NCBI RefSeq assembly: GCF_024793945.1
Contig: NZ_JANUSD010000015.1
Span: forward strand, 1-64,000
Source of the DNA: Emticicia fluvialis
GTDB taxonomy: Bacteria; Bacteroidota; Bacteroidia; Cytophagales; Spirosomataceae
Length of the DNA stretch: 64,000 nt
Direction of reading: 5' to 3'
The notes below the pieces were generated by a model. It did no database searches, was not told where the DNA came from, and saw only the letters and a list, made by a program, of their open reading frames with translations. Shown piece after piece: positions 32,477 through 41,922 of the stretch (positions within the stretch are counted from its first letter, which is position 1; each line of letters begins with the position of its first letter). A program made the translations under genes and the position numbers.

Positions 32477-33505
32477 TCAGGCTAAAATTAACAATTTATT
32501 TTCATTAATGGCCTTTATCACTGTTTCAACTTCAATGTCTGCACTTGGGCCGCTGGTATTTCTAACAATTATAGCATTTTCACCCGTTTTATATCTGCCT
32601 GAATACGGTATATGATTCACAAAGTTCTCCAGTTTGCCAATCATAATCAGGCCTGCTGTACCTACGGCATTGGCCAGATGCGCCGGGCCGCTGTCTATGC
32701 CTATAAAAAAAACGGCTCTTCTGATAACCTCTGCTGTTTCAAGTATAGAAAGCCTGCCGCATAAATTAACAAAACGGGGGTTAGATATTTTTAAATCGCT
32801 GCTCAGACCAATTTCAATAACATGAAAATCAGTGCTTTCAAGTAAATGGGTTATCAGAGCTTCCCATTTGGTATTGTTCCAGTTACGGCTGTTTTGGGCT
32901 GATTGCGCATGAATAACCAGAAACTTATGGGGTAATTGAAGCTGGTCAACCCTGACTTTGTGCTTGTCGGTTAAAAACAAGTGCGGTTGCATATCTTCAA
33001 CAACAAGACCAGCCATTTTTTGTTGAACCGATAATAAATTACCCTGAAAATAGTAATTATGTATGGTTATATCTCTCGCGTCGGCTTCCGGATTCTCGAC
33101 ATACACCTGGCAAACCGGGCAATAGCTGTTGTTTCTGAACTGTAAATTATAAATAGTATCAAAAATGCCTGAGTTAATTAACAAGCGACGTTGATTAGCG
33201 CAGAATTCTTCCAGTATTTCATCCAGATTCGGATTATTTTCCAGCAACTCTCTGAAAACCGGTTTTACAATCCAGATAAGGTAGTCGTCGGGATGCTTCT
33301 GCCTTACCTGCCTGCTGATGGGTTCTCCGGCTACTATATCACCAAACTGTTGGGTTAGTATAATGGCTACAACTTTTCTTTTGCCAGAAAACCCTGCTCT
33401 TAAAAGTATCAGTCTGAACCAAACCCTGAAAAAATGCCAATAAACCAGAAACAGATGGGTATATTTTCTATAACGATGTTGCCAGAGCGCAATAAATTTC
33501 TGCAT
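32477..33505 (-). CDS. GT9 heptosyltransferase-like protein
   Basis: 342 aa. The GT-B fold of family GT9 (ADP-heptose:LPS heptosyltransferases) is indicated by the N-terminal AIILTQQFGDIVAGEPI segment after a hydrophobic stretch (about 14-36) and the C-terminal FFIGIDSGPAHLANAVGT that binds the activated heptose. A gmhA gene in the same locus makes the first heptose precursor, which supports heptose as the donor. The central part has a Cys-rich CPVC-like segment, unusual for the family. It is between the two GT8-like paralogues. Confidence 0.82.
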   Translation of the reverse strand: MQKFIALWQHRYRKYTHLFLVYWHFFRVWFRLILLRAGFSGKRKVVAIILTQQFGDIVAGEPISRQVRQKHPDDYLIWIVKPVFRELLENNPNLDEILEEFCANQRRLLINSGIFDTIYNLQFRNNSYCPVCQVYVENPEADARDITIHNYYFQGNLLSVQQKMAGLVVEDMQPHLFLTDKHKVRVDQLQLPHKFLVIHAQSAQNSRNWNNTKWEALITHLLESTDFHVIEIGLSSDLKISNPRFVNLCGRLSILETAEVIRRAVFFIGIDSGPAHLANAVGTAGLIMIGKLENFVNHIPYSGRYKTGENAIIVRNTSGPSADIEVETVIKAINENKLLILA

Positions 33506-33510
33506 AAAGA

Positions 33511-34491
33511 TTATGACTCAACCAGCTGAGCTAATTTTTCAAGCGGGAGTTTTAAATATTTTCTTACCCGCAAATATCGTTTTATTTTAGGAGGTTTAAT
33601 ATAATCGCACTTAAAATGTTTCCAGTAAAGCTCGTTGTTCTTAAGCAATTCATTTCTATAAAGCTCAAATAATGCTACTATATCAGGCCTGTCTTCAAAG
33701 TTTATTCTGTTCTGGTATTTAGACACCTCATTGGGTTTTGCTATCAGGTAACCGCTGTAATGAAAAAACTGTAAAGCCGTTGAATTGTTAATAAACCATT
33801 TGCCGTCTTTCTCGGTGCATATTCTCTCATGCAGATTCCAGTAGGCTACATTGTAGCCCAGATGCTTGTTGATTAACACGTTGTCAAAATAAACCGGAAA
33901 AAAATCTGCCCAGTGCTGGTCTACAAACAAGCCATTGCATAGGTCAATAAGGCATTCTTTTTCCAGTTTTTGGCACCACCAGTCAACCATTTTTCTGGCT
34001 GAATCTGACCTTCTGATGGCCACAAAACCAAAGTTAAAAACGCCTGTATTTACAATATCTTCTTCATTTTGCCATTTGGTGTCGTTGTAAGGGGTTGTGG
34101 TATGCGGGGTAACAACAATATCGTATTTTTGTAGGCTTTCTTCCAGATGCGTGAGCTTATCAAAAACAATAATATCTGGGTCAAAGTAGATTATATTGGT
34201 CGCCTCCGGGTTGTTTCTAAGAAAATAATCAAGATAATAGGGCTTAACTGCTGTATTTAGTTCTGTTATATCATAACGTTCGCACATACCGGGCAGGTCT
34301 GCTATCTGTATCTTATCCAGCTCAAGCAGCGGGTAATCAGGCAGTTTAGATGTATCAATATCTTTGGTATCCAGTTTATCTACCAGCCCGATTACAAACC
34401 GGAAATCCGGATTATGTTTTTTAAGCGAGTCGCCTAATGTATGTGCCTGTGCCAGATAGTTAACAGAGCAAAGTGTGAAAGCGAGTGTCAT
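33511..34491 (-). CDS. GT8-like glycosyltransferase (GT-A fold)
   Basis: 326 aa, nucleotide-diphospho-sugar transferase. An N-terminal Rossmann-like half has LAQAHTLGDSL and the DxD metal site in IIYFDPDIIVF (Asp104, Asp106); ELNTAVKPYYLDYF, GVFNFGFVAIRRS and NVAYWNLHERI are shared with its paralogue at 31572-32447. It would add one sugar during assembly of the surface polysaccharide at the cytoplasmic face. It is 5 bases from the GT9 gene and 15 bases from the GT4 gene. Donor and acceptor unknown. Confidence 0.82.
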   Translation of the reverse strand: MTLAFTLCSVNYLAQAHTLGDSLKKHNPDFRFVIGLVDKLDTKDIDTSKLPDYPLLELDKIQIADLPGMCERYDITELNTAVKPYYLDYFLRNNPEATNIIYFDPDIIVFDKLTHLEESLQKYDIVVTPHTTTPYNDTKWQNEEDIVNTGVFNFGFVAIRRSDSARKMVDWWCQKLEKECLIDLCNGLFVDQHWADFFPVYFDNVLINKHLGYNVAYWNLHERICTEKDGKWFINNSTALQFFHYSGYLIAKPNEVSKYQNRINFEDRPDIVALFELYRNELLKNNELYWKHFKCDYIKPPKIKRYLRVRKYLKLPLEKLAQLVES

Positions 34492-34506
34492 GTATGCGCC
34501 AGTCTT

Positions 34507-35673
34507 TTATGCCAGATTCTCAAATAACTTTTCAATTTTAACAATAGAGTTTTCAAAACTGTATTGCTGCAAAACTTTTTCTTTGGCTCTTTTACCAAAA
34601 ACATGGTTAGGGGTATCCTTCAGAGCCAGAATTGCAAGGGCCATATTTTCAATATCCAGATAGTCAAAAAGTTTTCCGGCGTCTTGTTCAATAAATTCAG
34701 AGCAGCCACCGGTTTTTTCAAATCCGAAAATAGTTCGTTCGGCAAGCGCGGCTTCAAGCATTACCAGAGGGAATGGGTCTTCGCGTGAAACTACCGTGAA
34801 AACATCAAAACAATTTATTAGTTCAATGGCTTCGGGGGTGGGTTCAATAAAGGTAATATGTTCGCCGATACCCATCCTTTCCACATCAAAGGCTATTTGT
34901 TCATAATACTCACCAGATTTCCTGATACCCACCCACACAAAATGTATTTCAGCTGTATTAGCGGTAAGTAACCTCTTTGCCAGAGAAACAAACACATCAA
35001 CACCTTTTCGCCATTCAGCATTGCCACATCCGCCAATCAGAAATGAGCCTTCCGGAATATTGTATTGCTTTCTGATGGCTTGTTTATTTACCTGAGCCGA
35101 CCTTTGAAGCACCGCATCATTATCAACAAACGAATGAATTATTTTTACTTGATGGCTGTCAACACCGTGATTTTTTATCAGATTATCTGCCACAGCCATT
35201 GAGCAGGCAATTATACAGGCACTTTTCTGAAACAAAGTAATTCTATCGCTTTGCTCTGAATAAAGTTGGATTGAAAACTCAAGCTCATGAATATGCGTAA
35301 TGAGCGGGGCATTCAGAATTGACAGAAGTTCTGTTATAACCGGGGCAGAGGCTATGGTATTGGCATAAATAAAGTCGAAATGTTCATTAGCCAATTTGTT
35401 TTTAAGGTCCACTTTATTTTTCTGGTAATAAGTGGCTTGCTTCATACCAATTTTACCCAGCCATCGCTTGCTTAAAGTTTCAGGAGCATGGTGGGTATCT
35501 TTAGGATAATGATATAATTGAGCAATTTGCTCAAAGTCTTTTTCCAGAACACCCCCATCAAGCAATAGCAAATGAACTGAAACCTTCTTTTTTTGAAAAT
35601 ACCGCATAATATTTAACAAAAAAAGCTGAGCTCCGGCTCTGTTTGCGTCATGACTGACAAAGAGAATCTTCAT
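34507..35673 (-). CDS. GT4 family glycosyltransferase
   Basis: 388 aa GT-B fold enzyme. The N-terminal MKILFVSHDANRAGAQLFL carries the glycine/alanine loop of the acceptor domain; the donor domain has LIGGCGNAEWRKGVDVFV and the E-x7-E motif in REDPFPLVMLEAAL. Similar over its whole length to the product of 36379-37491 (same EDPFPLVM-EAA block), so the two probably arose by duplication and add related sugars. Part of the polysaccharide transcript, separated from gmhA by about 110 bases. Confidence 0.9.
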   Translation of the reverse strand: MKILFVSHDANRAGAQLFLLNIMRYFQKKKVSVHLLLLDGGVLEKDFEQIAQLYHYPKDTHHAPETLSKRWLGKIGMKQATYYQKNKVDLKNKLANEHFDFIYANTIASAPVITELLSILNAPLITHIHELEFSIQLYSEQSDRITLFQKSACIIACSMAVADNLIKNHGVDSHQVKIIHSFVDNDAVLQRSAQVNKQAIRKQYNIPEGSFLIGGCGNAEWRKGVDVFVSLAKRLLTANTAEIHFVWVGIRKSGEYYEQIAFDVERMGIGEHITFIEPTPEAIELINCFDVFTVVSREDPFPLVMLEAALAERTIFGFEKTGGCSEFIEQDAGKLFDYLDIENMALAILALKDTPNHVFGKRAKEKVLQQYSFENSIVKIEKLFENLA

Positions 35674-35782
35674 GAATAGGGATGTATTAACCTAAAGGTA
35701 TTCAGAAAATAATGATAAACAGTTTTTTAAAAACAAGATGCTTTATTCAACGGGTAATAACTAAAACCCGAAATGTAACACA

Positions 35783-36373
35783 TTACTTTTCAGTGCTTAA
35801 TACTTTTTTTTCAATCAGCAGCATCAGAATATGAATCACCTTGATATGAATCTCCTGAATGCGGTCTGCATACCCAAAGTGCGGTACAATTATTTCGGCA
35901 TCGGCTTTTCCTCTCAATTGGCCACCGTCTTTACCCGAGAAGATGACAACCTTCATGCCTTTTTCGCGGGCGGCATTTACAGCATTTATTATGTTTTTAG
36001 AGTTGCCACTGGTGCTAATGCCCAACAACATATCACCGGCATTACCCAGGCCTTCTATAAAGCGCGAGAAAACGAAGTCGAAACCGTAATCGTTGCCCGT
36101 GCAGGAAATGTGGCTTGGGTCTGATATAGCTATTGCTGCCAGCGAGCGGCGGTTTTCTCTGTACCTGCCAGAAAGTTCTTCGGCAAAATGCATGGCGTCG
36201 CAATGAGAACCGCCGTTGCCACAAGAAATAATTTTTTTGCCATCTAGTAAAGCATCTGCCATCAGATTAGCAATTGCCTCTATATTTTTAAGGTTTTGTT
36301 CTGAAGAAATAAAATCATCCAGCACTTTTTGTGCTTCTTTTAATTCAACAAGTATATCATTTATTGCGCTCAT
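35783..36373 (-). CDS. gmhA: Sedoheptulose-7-phosphate isomerase
   Basis: Makes D-glycero-D-manno-heptose 7-phosphate, first step of ADP- or GDP-heptose synthesis, in the cytoplasm. 196 aa with one SIS domain. The segment from SCGNGGSHCDAMHFAEEL through GKDGG to RIQEIHIKVIHIL is almost the same as the well-known proteobacterial GmhA. Catalytic residues Glu65 and His181 (E. coli His180) are present, as are STSGNS phosphate-binding serines. The kinase, phosphatase and nucleotidyl transferase (HldE/HddA, GmhB) are not in this window. It sits between two GT4 genes, so heptose is probably a sugar of this polysaccharide. Confidence 0.95.
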   Translation of the reverse strand: MSAINDILVELKEAQKVLDDFISSEQNLKNIEAIANLMADALLDGKKIISCGNGGSHCDAMHFAEELSGRYRENRRSLAAIAISDPSHISCTGNDYGFDFVFSRFIEGLGNAGDMLLGISTSGNSKNIINAVNAAREKGMKVVIFSGKDGGQLRGKADAEIIVPHFGYADRIQEIHIKVIHILMLLIEKKVLSTEK

Positions 36374-36378
36374 ATCTT

Positions 36379-37491
36379 TTATTCCTGGTTTTCATTAAAA
36401 AAACTAACCCACTTCTCAATCTGGTTTCTGATATCAAAGTTTATCGCCCTGTTTTTTAGTGTTTCTTTATTTATTTCAATTTGCTTATTCTGAATCTGTA
36501 CCATTGCGCCGGCTAAATCTGCGGGGTTAAAGCTATCAACTACCAGACCCATGCCCGGCTGCATAAATTCAGATATTCCGCCTGAATTAAAACCTGCAAT
36601 GGGCTTTTGAAGATAAGCAGCCTCTATCATTACCAAAGGGAAGGGGTCTTCGCGGGCCAGCAAAACAAAACCATCTGCCATATTAAAATAATCATAATAG
36701 GCATCAGATTGTTCACCAATCATTAAAAAATTCAGTTTTTCAGTTGCCGCCCTTTGTTGAAGATAGTGTAAAACCCCTGTTTTCTTGATGTTACCCAGCC
36801 AAATCAGGTATGTATTTTCAGGAAGGTTTTCAACCACATCCGGTACCAGGTCATATCCTTTTCGGTGGTTCATAGAGCCAGACATCAACCATACAAACGC
36901 GTTGGCTGGTATTCCCAATTGTTTTCTTAACGCTTCTGCCTTTTGTTTAACTACTATTTTTTCTGTATCTACAAATTCATGCAGAAGAATGGTATTGTTA
37001 TAGCCCATCTGCCGGATTCTTTTTTCGACAATGGCCGAGCAGCAGATTATTTTTTCTGCGTGGTCAAACTGAAACCGGAAATCGTCATACACAATTTCGT
37101 CATAAATCCCTACCAACTCATGTACATGAACAAAATAGGGGATATGAAGGCTATGCGCCAGCCTTGCAAAACGAGGCATGGTAAGGGTATTCAGGTACCA
37201 TTTGTCTGCTTTTACCTGTGCCTGTATTTTCAGAATCCGGTTTTCTTCCGGCGTTTTTCTGAATAGCTGAAAGTAAATGCCTTCATAAATTTTAGATAAA
37301 AAGCCATTTTTACTGGTATTGATAAAGGTCTGGTCGGCGGTTGAGTGTTTTGCAAATAACTCACCATTGCTGCAACTGTACACCACCGATCTGATTTTGC
37401 CTGATAAATGCTTCAGCAGATACCATATCATCATCTCAGAGCCTGTCCGGCCGCCGGTTGGTGTCAGAAAAAGAATGGTTTTATCTTTCAT
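36379..37491 (-). CDS. GT4 family glycosyltransferase
   Basis: 370 aa, GT-B fold. Starts MKDKTILFLTPTGGRTGSEMM with the glycine-rich acceptor loop; VWLMSGSMNHRKGYDLVPD begins the donor domain and LLAREDPFPLVMIEAAYL carries E-x7-E. Paralogue of the 34507-35673 product. Its first codon overlaps the stop of the upstream GT2 gene by four bases (ATGA, 37488-37491), which shows translational coupling; gmhA follows 5 bases after its stop. Confidence 0.9.
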   Translation of the reverse strand: MKDKTILFLTPTGGRTGSEMMIWYLLKHLSGKIRSVVYSCSNGELFAKHSTADQTFINTSKNGFLSKIYEGIYFQLFRKTPEENRILKIQAQVKADKWYLNTLTMPRFARLAHSLHIPYFVHVHELVGIYDEIVYDDFRFQFDHAEKIICCSAIVEKRIRQMGYNNTILLHEFVDTEKIVVKQKAEALRKQLGIPANAFVWLMSGSMNHRKGYDLVPDVVENLPENTYLIWLGNIKKTGVLHYLQQRAATEKLNFLMIGEQSDAYYDYFNMADGFVLLAREDPFPLVMIEAAYLQKPIAGFNSGGISEFMQPGMGLVVDSFNPADLAGAMVQIQNKQIEINKETLKNRAINFDIRNQIEKWVSFFNENQE

Positions 37492-38468
37492 TTACTAATT
37501 TTATAGAAAGTTGGTTTTTTCAATAGAATGCTCCAGAAATAGCCTGAAAAAAGGCCTATCGTACGGGCAAATCTTTTCTGGTTATGTAGCTCTCCGAAAG
37601 GGTTTTTCAGATGAAGAATATTGGATACCATTTTCATCATAAAAAATACAGGAACCCAAATCCAGTAATGTAGCATGAGTAAAAAATAATGCAATGCTCC
37701 ATACTGTTTCCGAATCCAAACCAGATTAGAAAGCTGAATCTGTTCATCAAACCGGTTAAAATAAGTATAGTTACGGGCATCTTCGTAGCGTTCTGGTTTA
37801 CTGCCCCATTCTTCATGAATGATACGACAGTTTTTAAAAACCAGTTGCCTGCCAATTTTTCCAAGTCTGTTTCCCCATTCGGTATCTTCACCATACAGAA
37901 AAAACTCTTCATCGAAGCCCCCGGTTTTTTCAAAGCCTTCGCGCCGCACCATAAGAAATGCAGCGGCAATGTAGTCTACCTGCTCAGGGTCGTCATATTT
38001 TGTGTAGGGTATAAGCGTATCGAGGTATTTTCTGAGTGGGGGTGGGGTAATCCAGAAATCGCGTCTGAACGTAAATGTATGATAAAACGCACGGGGTGTC
38101 AGATCCGGATATACCTGATATGCACCACCGGCAATGGCATCCGGGCGATTATCAAGGTTACTGACACAGCGGTCTATTACATCTTCAAACAACTTGGTAT
38201 CTGAGTTCAGTAATAAAAAATATCTGCCTTTAGCCTGCTTCATACCCAGATTATTGGCTCTGCCAAAGCCTGCATTATAACCTGTAGGTAGCCAGTTTAC
38301 CTCCGGAAAAACCGCCTTTACATAGCCTTCATCATCGCCTTTCGACTGGTTGTCTACCACAATTACCTCATAACTAACCTTCTGTGTAAACTGCTGCACT
38401 GTTTTCAGACACTCAACAATTAACTCAGGTGTACGATAATTGACAATAATTATGGATACATCAACCAC
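37488..38468 (-). CDS. GT2 family glycosyltransferase, rhamnosyltransferase-like
   Basis: 326 aa from a GTG start at 38468; no in-frame ATG lies upstream. GT-A inverting transferase of the WbbL/rhamnosyltransferase type: VSIIIVNYRTPELIVECL, VDNQSKGDD, LLLNSDTKLF (DxD-like), FLMVRREGFEKTGGFDEEFFLYGEDTEWGNRL with the catalytic acidic residues. A C-terminal stretch of about 60 residues is hydrophobic and likely associates with the membrane. It adds a sugar to the lipid-linked glycan. Upstream is the aminotransferase gene, downstream the coupled GT4. Confidence 0.88.
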   Translation of the reverse strand: MVDVSIIIVNYRTPELIVECLKTVQQFTQKVSYEVIVVDNQSKGDDEGYVKAVFPEVNWLPTGYNAGFGRANNLGMKQAKGRYFLLLNSDTKLFEDVIDRCVSNLDNRPDAIAGGAYQVYPDLTPRAFYHTFTFRRDFWITPPPLRKYLDTLIPYTKYDDPEQVDYIAAAFLMVRREGFEKTGGFDEEFFLYGEDTEWGNRLGKIGRQLVFKNCRIIHEEWGSKPERYEDARNYTYFNRFDEQIQLSNLVWIRKQYGALHYFLLMLHYWIWVPVFFMMKMVSNILHLKNPFGELHNQKRFARTIGLFSGYFWSILLKKPTFYKISK

Positions 38469-38497
38469 AGAAGCAATTCGTTTTCTTAAACAATAGA

Positions 38498-39574
38498 TTA
38501 AAGTGTACTATTTACTATCTTGGCAATTCGTTCTGCATCTTCAAGCGCCAAATCATAATACAAAGGTAATGATAATGCCGCTACTGACAACCGCTCAGAA
38601 ACCGGGCATGGTGTGTAGAAATCTAAATAAGGCAGCTGATTGAGAGACGGATAAAAATACCGCCGGGGAACAATGTCTTCTTTCTTTAGGGCTGCGGTTA
38701 CCTCAAGCAGTTTTTGTTCAGAGGGTAACATAATAGGGTAGTAGGCATAGTTATAAACAAAGCCTTCTATATTTTGCCGGGGTTGTTTCAGTTTATCCCA
38801 GTTAAGCAGCTCATTATATTTTTCAGAAACAATTTTTCTTTTTTCTATGATATCGGCTACATGTGGCAGGTTAACCAGACCCATAGCTGCATGGAACTCT
38901 GAGTTTTTGGCATTGATACCCATCATGTAATAGTCATCGTTTTTATGCCCGAAACTTCTGTAATGCGCCAATACTTTTAATAGTTCGTCGTCTTTACATA
39001 TCACACACCCTCCCTCTACTGTATGAAAAACCTTTGTAGCATGAAAACTACAGGTGGCCACATCGCCATAAGAAAGAACCGAATTGCCTTTATAAGTTGC
39101 GCCAAAACTATGGGCGCCATCATAAATTACTTTCAGGTTATATTTACGGGCAATCTGCTCAATTTTTTCAACATTGCATGGCCTGCCATACACATGCGTA
39201 GCCATTATGGCAGTGGTTTTGTCGGTAATGGCCTGCTCAATTAAATCAGCATCAATATTATAGGTATCTGCCTCAATATCTACAAAAACAGGCTTTACGT
39301 TTTCCCAAAGAATTGATGTAGTAGTGGCACAGTAAGAAAAAGGAGTAGTTATAATTTCGCCTTGCAGATGCAGCGCCTTAATGGCTAATTGCAGGGCAAT
39401 TGTACCATTGGTTACAAACAAAAGGTTTTTAACGCCCAGGTATTCTTTAAGGCGGGCTTCTAATTCCTGCACCAGTGGGCCATTATTAGTAAGCCATGTA
39501 CTTTCCCAGATACCCTTTATTTTATCCTGGTATTCTTCAAAAGGGGGTAAAAATGATTTTGTTACGTTTATCAC
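38498..39574 (-). CDS. DegT/DnrJ/EryC1 sugar aminotransferase, VioA-like
   Basis: PLP-dependent nucleotide-sugar aminotransferase, 358 aa from a GTG start at 39574. The Schiff-base Lys is Lys181 in SFHATKVFHTVEGG; Asp152 in YDGAHSFGA binds the PLP nitrogen; WLTNNGP and TNGTIALQLAI are at the N-terminus. WLTNNGP resembles VioA (dTDP-4-amino-4,6-dideoxyglucose synthesis), but the exact sugar is not provable. It shows that the polysaccharide contains an amino-deoxy sugar. A -7 box at 39693-39700 starts a separate transcript for this gene and the downstream glycosyltransferases. Confidence 0.88.
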   Translation of the reverse strand: MINVTKSFLPPFEEYQDKIKGIWESTWLTNNGPLVQELEARLKEYLGVKNLLFVTNGTIALQLAIKALHLQGEIITTPFSYCATTTSILWENVKPVFVDIEADTYNIDADLIEQAITDKTTAIMATHVYGRPCNVEKIEQIARKYNLKVIYDGAHSFGATYKGNSVLSYGDVATCSFHATKVFHTVEGGCVICKDDELLKVLAHYRSFGHKNDDYYMMGINAKNSEFHAAMGLVNLPHVADIIEKRKIVSEKYNELLNWDKLKQPRQNIEGFVYNYAYYPIMLPSEQKLLEVTAALKKEDIVPRRYFYPSLNQLPYLDFYTPCPVSERLSVAALSLPLYYDLALEDAERIAKIVNSTL

Positions 39575-39692
39575 AATGTGCTATTACTAGGTTTGAAAAC
39601 TGATGAAGATTCAGAATCTACTCAGATTTTATGGCTGTAACGTTATAGTCGCGTGATACACAGGTTTCTGAGCCTATTCAAAATGCAGTTTG

Positions 39693-39700
39693 CAAATGTA
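39693..39700 (-). promoter_or_regulatory. -7 promoter box TACATTTG for the aminotransferase and glycosyltransferase genes
   Basis: Reads CAAATGTA on the plus strand, in the 199-base gap between wzt and the aminotransferase gene; leader about 110 nt. It separates the assembly genes from the export genes. Confidence 0.5.
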
Positions 39701-39773
39701 ATTAATATTTGAATATAAGGAAGATGAATTTCAGAATCCTTTCAAAGGTATTACACTATGGGGTTTCGGCGGG

Positions 39774-41021
39774 TTATGAAATAAGCCCGTCAACTTTCCA
39801 CGTTTTCACCGGAATATGTATCGGGCGCACGGCACCTGGCCATTTGCCATACCAGCTGGTGCCTTCGCGGTAGTCGGCCACATCAAAACTGATGGCATCT
39901 TCTATAAAAAATACCGGGTCTGAGGTGTCTTTTACAATCATAACCGATATATAATATGAACCATCGTTAAGGAAATTACCCGGTATCTCCAACACACCTT
40001 TTACCAACCCTTTGGTAAAATTCCTGGCTGTACTGCCTACGTTAAAAACGCATTCGCCTGTCATGCTATATAAAAAAACACTCAGGTTAAGCTCTGCGTT
40101 TTCAACCATATTCCAGAACTCAAATATCACTTTAAGCGGCGTGCGCACATCTATATTTTTGCTGCCGTTAACAAAGTCGGGCGATAACTCAACGTGCTTA
40201 ATACGTACCATGTCATTACCCGGTGCGTCGTCTGGGGTATCCCAGCTTTGTGTCAGTTTAAATTTTGAAATGCTTGTCATGTAATCGTGTAGCACTTCAC
40301 CCACTTCACCATATTTAACAAGGCCTCCCTTTTGCAAGAACGCAGCCTTATTACAAAGCCCCTGAATAGCGGTGGCATTGTGGCTTACAAACAATACCGT
40401 ACGGCCATGGCTGGACACATCTTTCATTTTGCCCAGACACTTTTTCTGAAACTCAGAGTCGCCTACGGCAAGCACTTCGTCTACAATCAATATTTCAGGT
40501 TCAAGATGCGCGGCAATGGCAAATCCCAGACGCACATACATGCCTGATGAATAACGTTTTACAGGTGTATCAAGAAATTTTTCTATACCGGCAAAATCAA
40601 CAATTTCATCAAATTGTTTTCTTATTTCGTCCTGCCGCATTCCCAGAATCGCACCATTCAGAAAAATATTCTCTCTTCCGGTTAATTCAGGATGAAACCC
40701 CGTACCCACCTCAAGCAGGCTGGCCATTCTGCCTTTTACACGTACTTCGCCATGTGTAGGCTCGGTTATACGGCTTAGTATTTTTAAAAGGGTTGACTTA
40801 CCTGCACCATTAGAACCCACAATTCCTACTCTGTCTCCCTGTTCAATATCAAAGCTCACACCCCTTAAAGCCCAGAAAACCTCTTTGGTTTCCTGCTCTT
40901 CTTTATTGGCAAACATCTCTTGCACAAAGCCCGAAAGGGTTTCTTTCAGATTCAGATATTTCTTTTTCTTATGGCTAAGTATGTACTTCTTTGAAATATT
41001 TTTTATTGATATTGCTTTCAT
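39774..41021 (-). CDS. wzt: Polysaccharide ABC transporter ATP-binding protein with Wzt C-terminal domain
   Basis: 415 aa. ABC ATPase (about 1-245): Walker A GSNGAGKST (about 69-77), signature YSSGMYVRL, Walker B EILIVDEVLAVGD and the H-loop VSHN. The remaining 165 residues (about 250-415) form the beta-sandwich Wzt_C domain, which in E. coli O9a recognises the finished, end-capped O-polysaccharide. Together with Wzm it moves lipid-linked glycan across the inner membrane. The C-terminal domain suggests that chains are released after a terminal modification. It lies 27 bases from wzm. Confidence 0.93.
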   Translation of the reverse strand: MKAISIKNISKKYILSHKKKKYLNLKETLSGFVQEMFANKEEQETKEVFWALRGVSFDIEQGDRVGIVGSNGAGKSTLLKILSRITEPTHGEVRVKGRMASLLEVGTGFHPELTGRENIFLNGAILGMRQDEIRKQFDEIVDFAGIEKFLDTPVKRYSSGMYVRLGFAIAAHLEPEILIVDEVLAVGDSEFQKKCLGKMKDVSSHGRTVLFVSHNATAIQGLCNKAAFLQKGGLVKYGEVGEVLHDYMTSISKFKLTQSWDTPDDAPGNDMVRIKHVELSPDFVNGSKNIDVRTPLKVIFEFWNMVENAELNLSVFLYSMTGECVFNVGSTARNFTKGLVKGVLEIPGNFLNDGSYYISVMIVKDTSDPVFFIEDAISFDVADYREGTSWYGKWPGAVRPIHIPVKTWKVDGLIS

Positions 41022-41048
41022 GCAAAGTGCCTTTCAGTAGTCCAAAAA

Positions 41049-41885
41049 TTAAATGTAATCCACAAAAGAATTTTCGTTTTTACGGAAAAACCAAATGGAA
41101 AAAATCACCGATATTATAGCAAATATAATGCTTGGCAACAGGCTCTGCCAGTTTAGTGGAGAGTGGTCGGCCAATAAAGACCAGCGCATACCGTCTATGG
41201 TTCCAACAATCGGGTTTAGATTATAATAAGTATACCACCAAGCAGTTTTTTGTTGTTCGCTTGTGTAACCGACCGGAGAAATAAAGAAACCAAACTGAAC
41301 AATGAATGGAATAATCTGGGCAATATCGCGGTATTTAACATTTAAAACGGCGGCAATAAGACCCAGCCCAAAAGCATTGAGATAAGCCAGCAACATAAAA
41401 AGCGGTGCCATGAGTATCTGCCAGTTGGGCATAAACTGGTAATAGAGGCAAAAGACAAAAAACATGGCAAAAGCTATGAGGGCATCCAGAAGCCCTACCA
41501 GCAACGAACTGAATGGGATGATTATCCGTGGAAAATACACCTTCGACACCAGATTGCCATTGCCTACAATACTATTACTGATTTGTGAAAGACACTGCGA
41601 AAAGAAAAGCCATATAATTACGCCCGGTATAACAATAATCATATAGGGCAAAGTTGAGTCAGTCTCCATTCTGGCAATTTTACCAAAGGCAAAGGTCATT
41701 ACAACTGCCGTTAGTAATGGCCTGAAAACCGCCCAGGCAATACCTAACACTGTTTGTTTGTAGCGCACCATGATATCTCGCTTACCCAGTATCCAGAATA
41801 GTTCTCTCTGCAGCCAGATGTCTTTCCAATAATGAAGTGCCGATTTACCCGCTTTTATTACTATTTCGTTATCCGATTTTTTCAT
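41049..41885 (-). CDS. wzm: Polysaccharide ABC transporter permease
   Basis: 278 aa from the ATG at 41885; a TTG at 41906 would add seven residues and is less likely. ABC-2 type permease with six membrane helices, an N-terminal amphipathic start (WLQRELFWILGKRDIMVRYKQ) and LNPIVGTIDGMRWSLL near the end, typical of Wzm/TagG/KpsM. It forms the channel for the lipid-linked polysaccharide with Wzt. It lies about 40 bases after the Wzz-like gene. Confidence 0.93.
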   Translation of the reverse strand: MKKSDNEIVIKAGKSALHYWKDIWLQRELFWILGKRDIMVRYKQTVLGIAWAVFRPLLTAVVMTFAFGKIARMETDSTLPYMIIVIPGVIIWLFFSQCLSQISNSIVGNGNLVSKVYFPRIIIPFSSLLVGLLDALIAFAMFFVFCLYYQFMPNWQILMAPLFMLLAYLNAFGLGLIAAVLNVKYRDIAQIIPFIVQFGFFISPVGYTSEQQKTAWWYTYYNLNPIVGTIDGMRWSLLADHSPLNWQSLLPSIIFAIISVIFSIWFFRKNENSFVDYI

Positions 41886-41922
41886 GCACAATTCAAATTC
41901 AATCAATAATAAAAACTTACAT

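Noticed and set aside
37689..38204. 171-codon plus-strand frame opposite the GT2 gene
   Set aside because: It is antisense to a clear glycosyltransferase gene, has no promoter box and its translation looks like no protein family.
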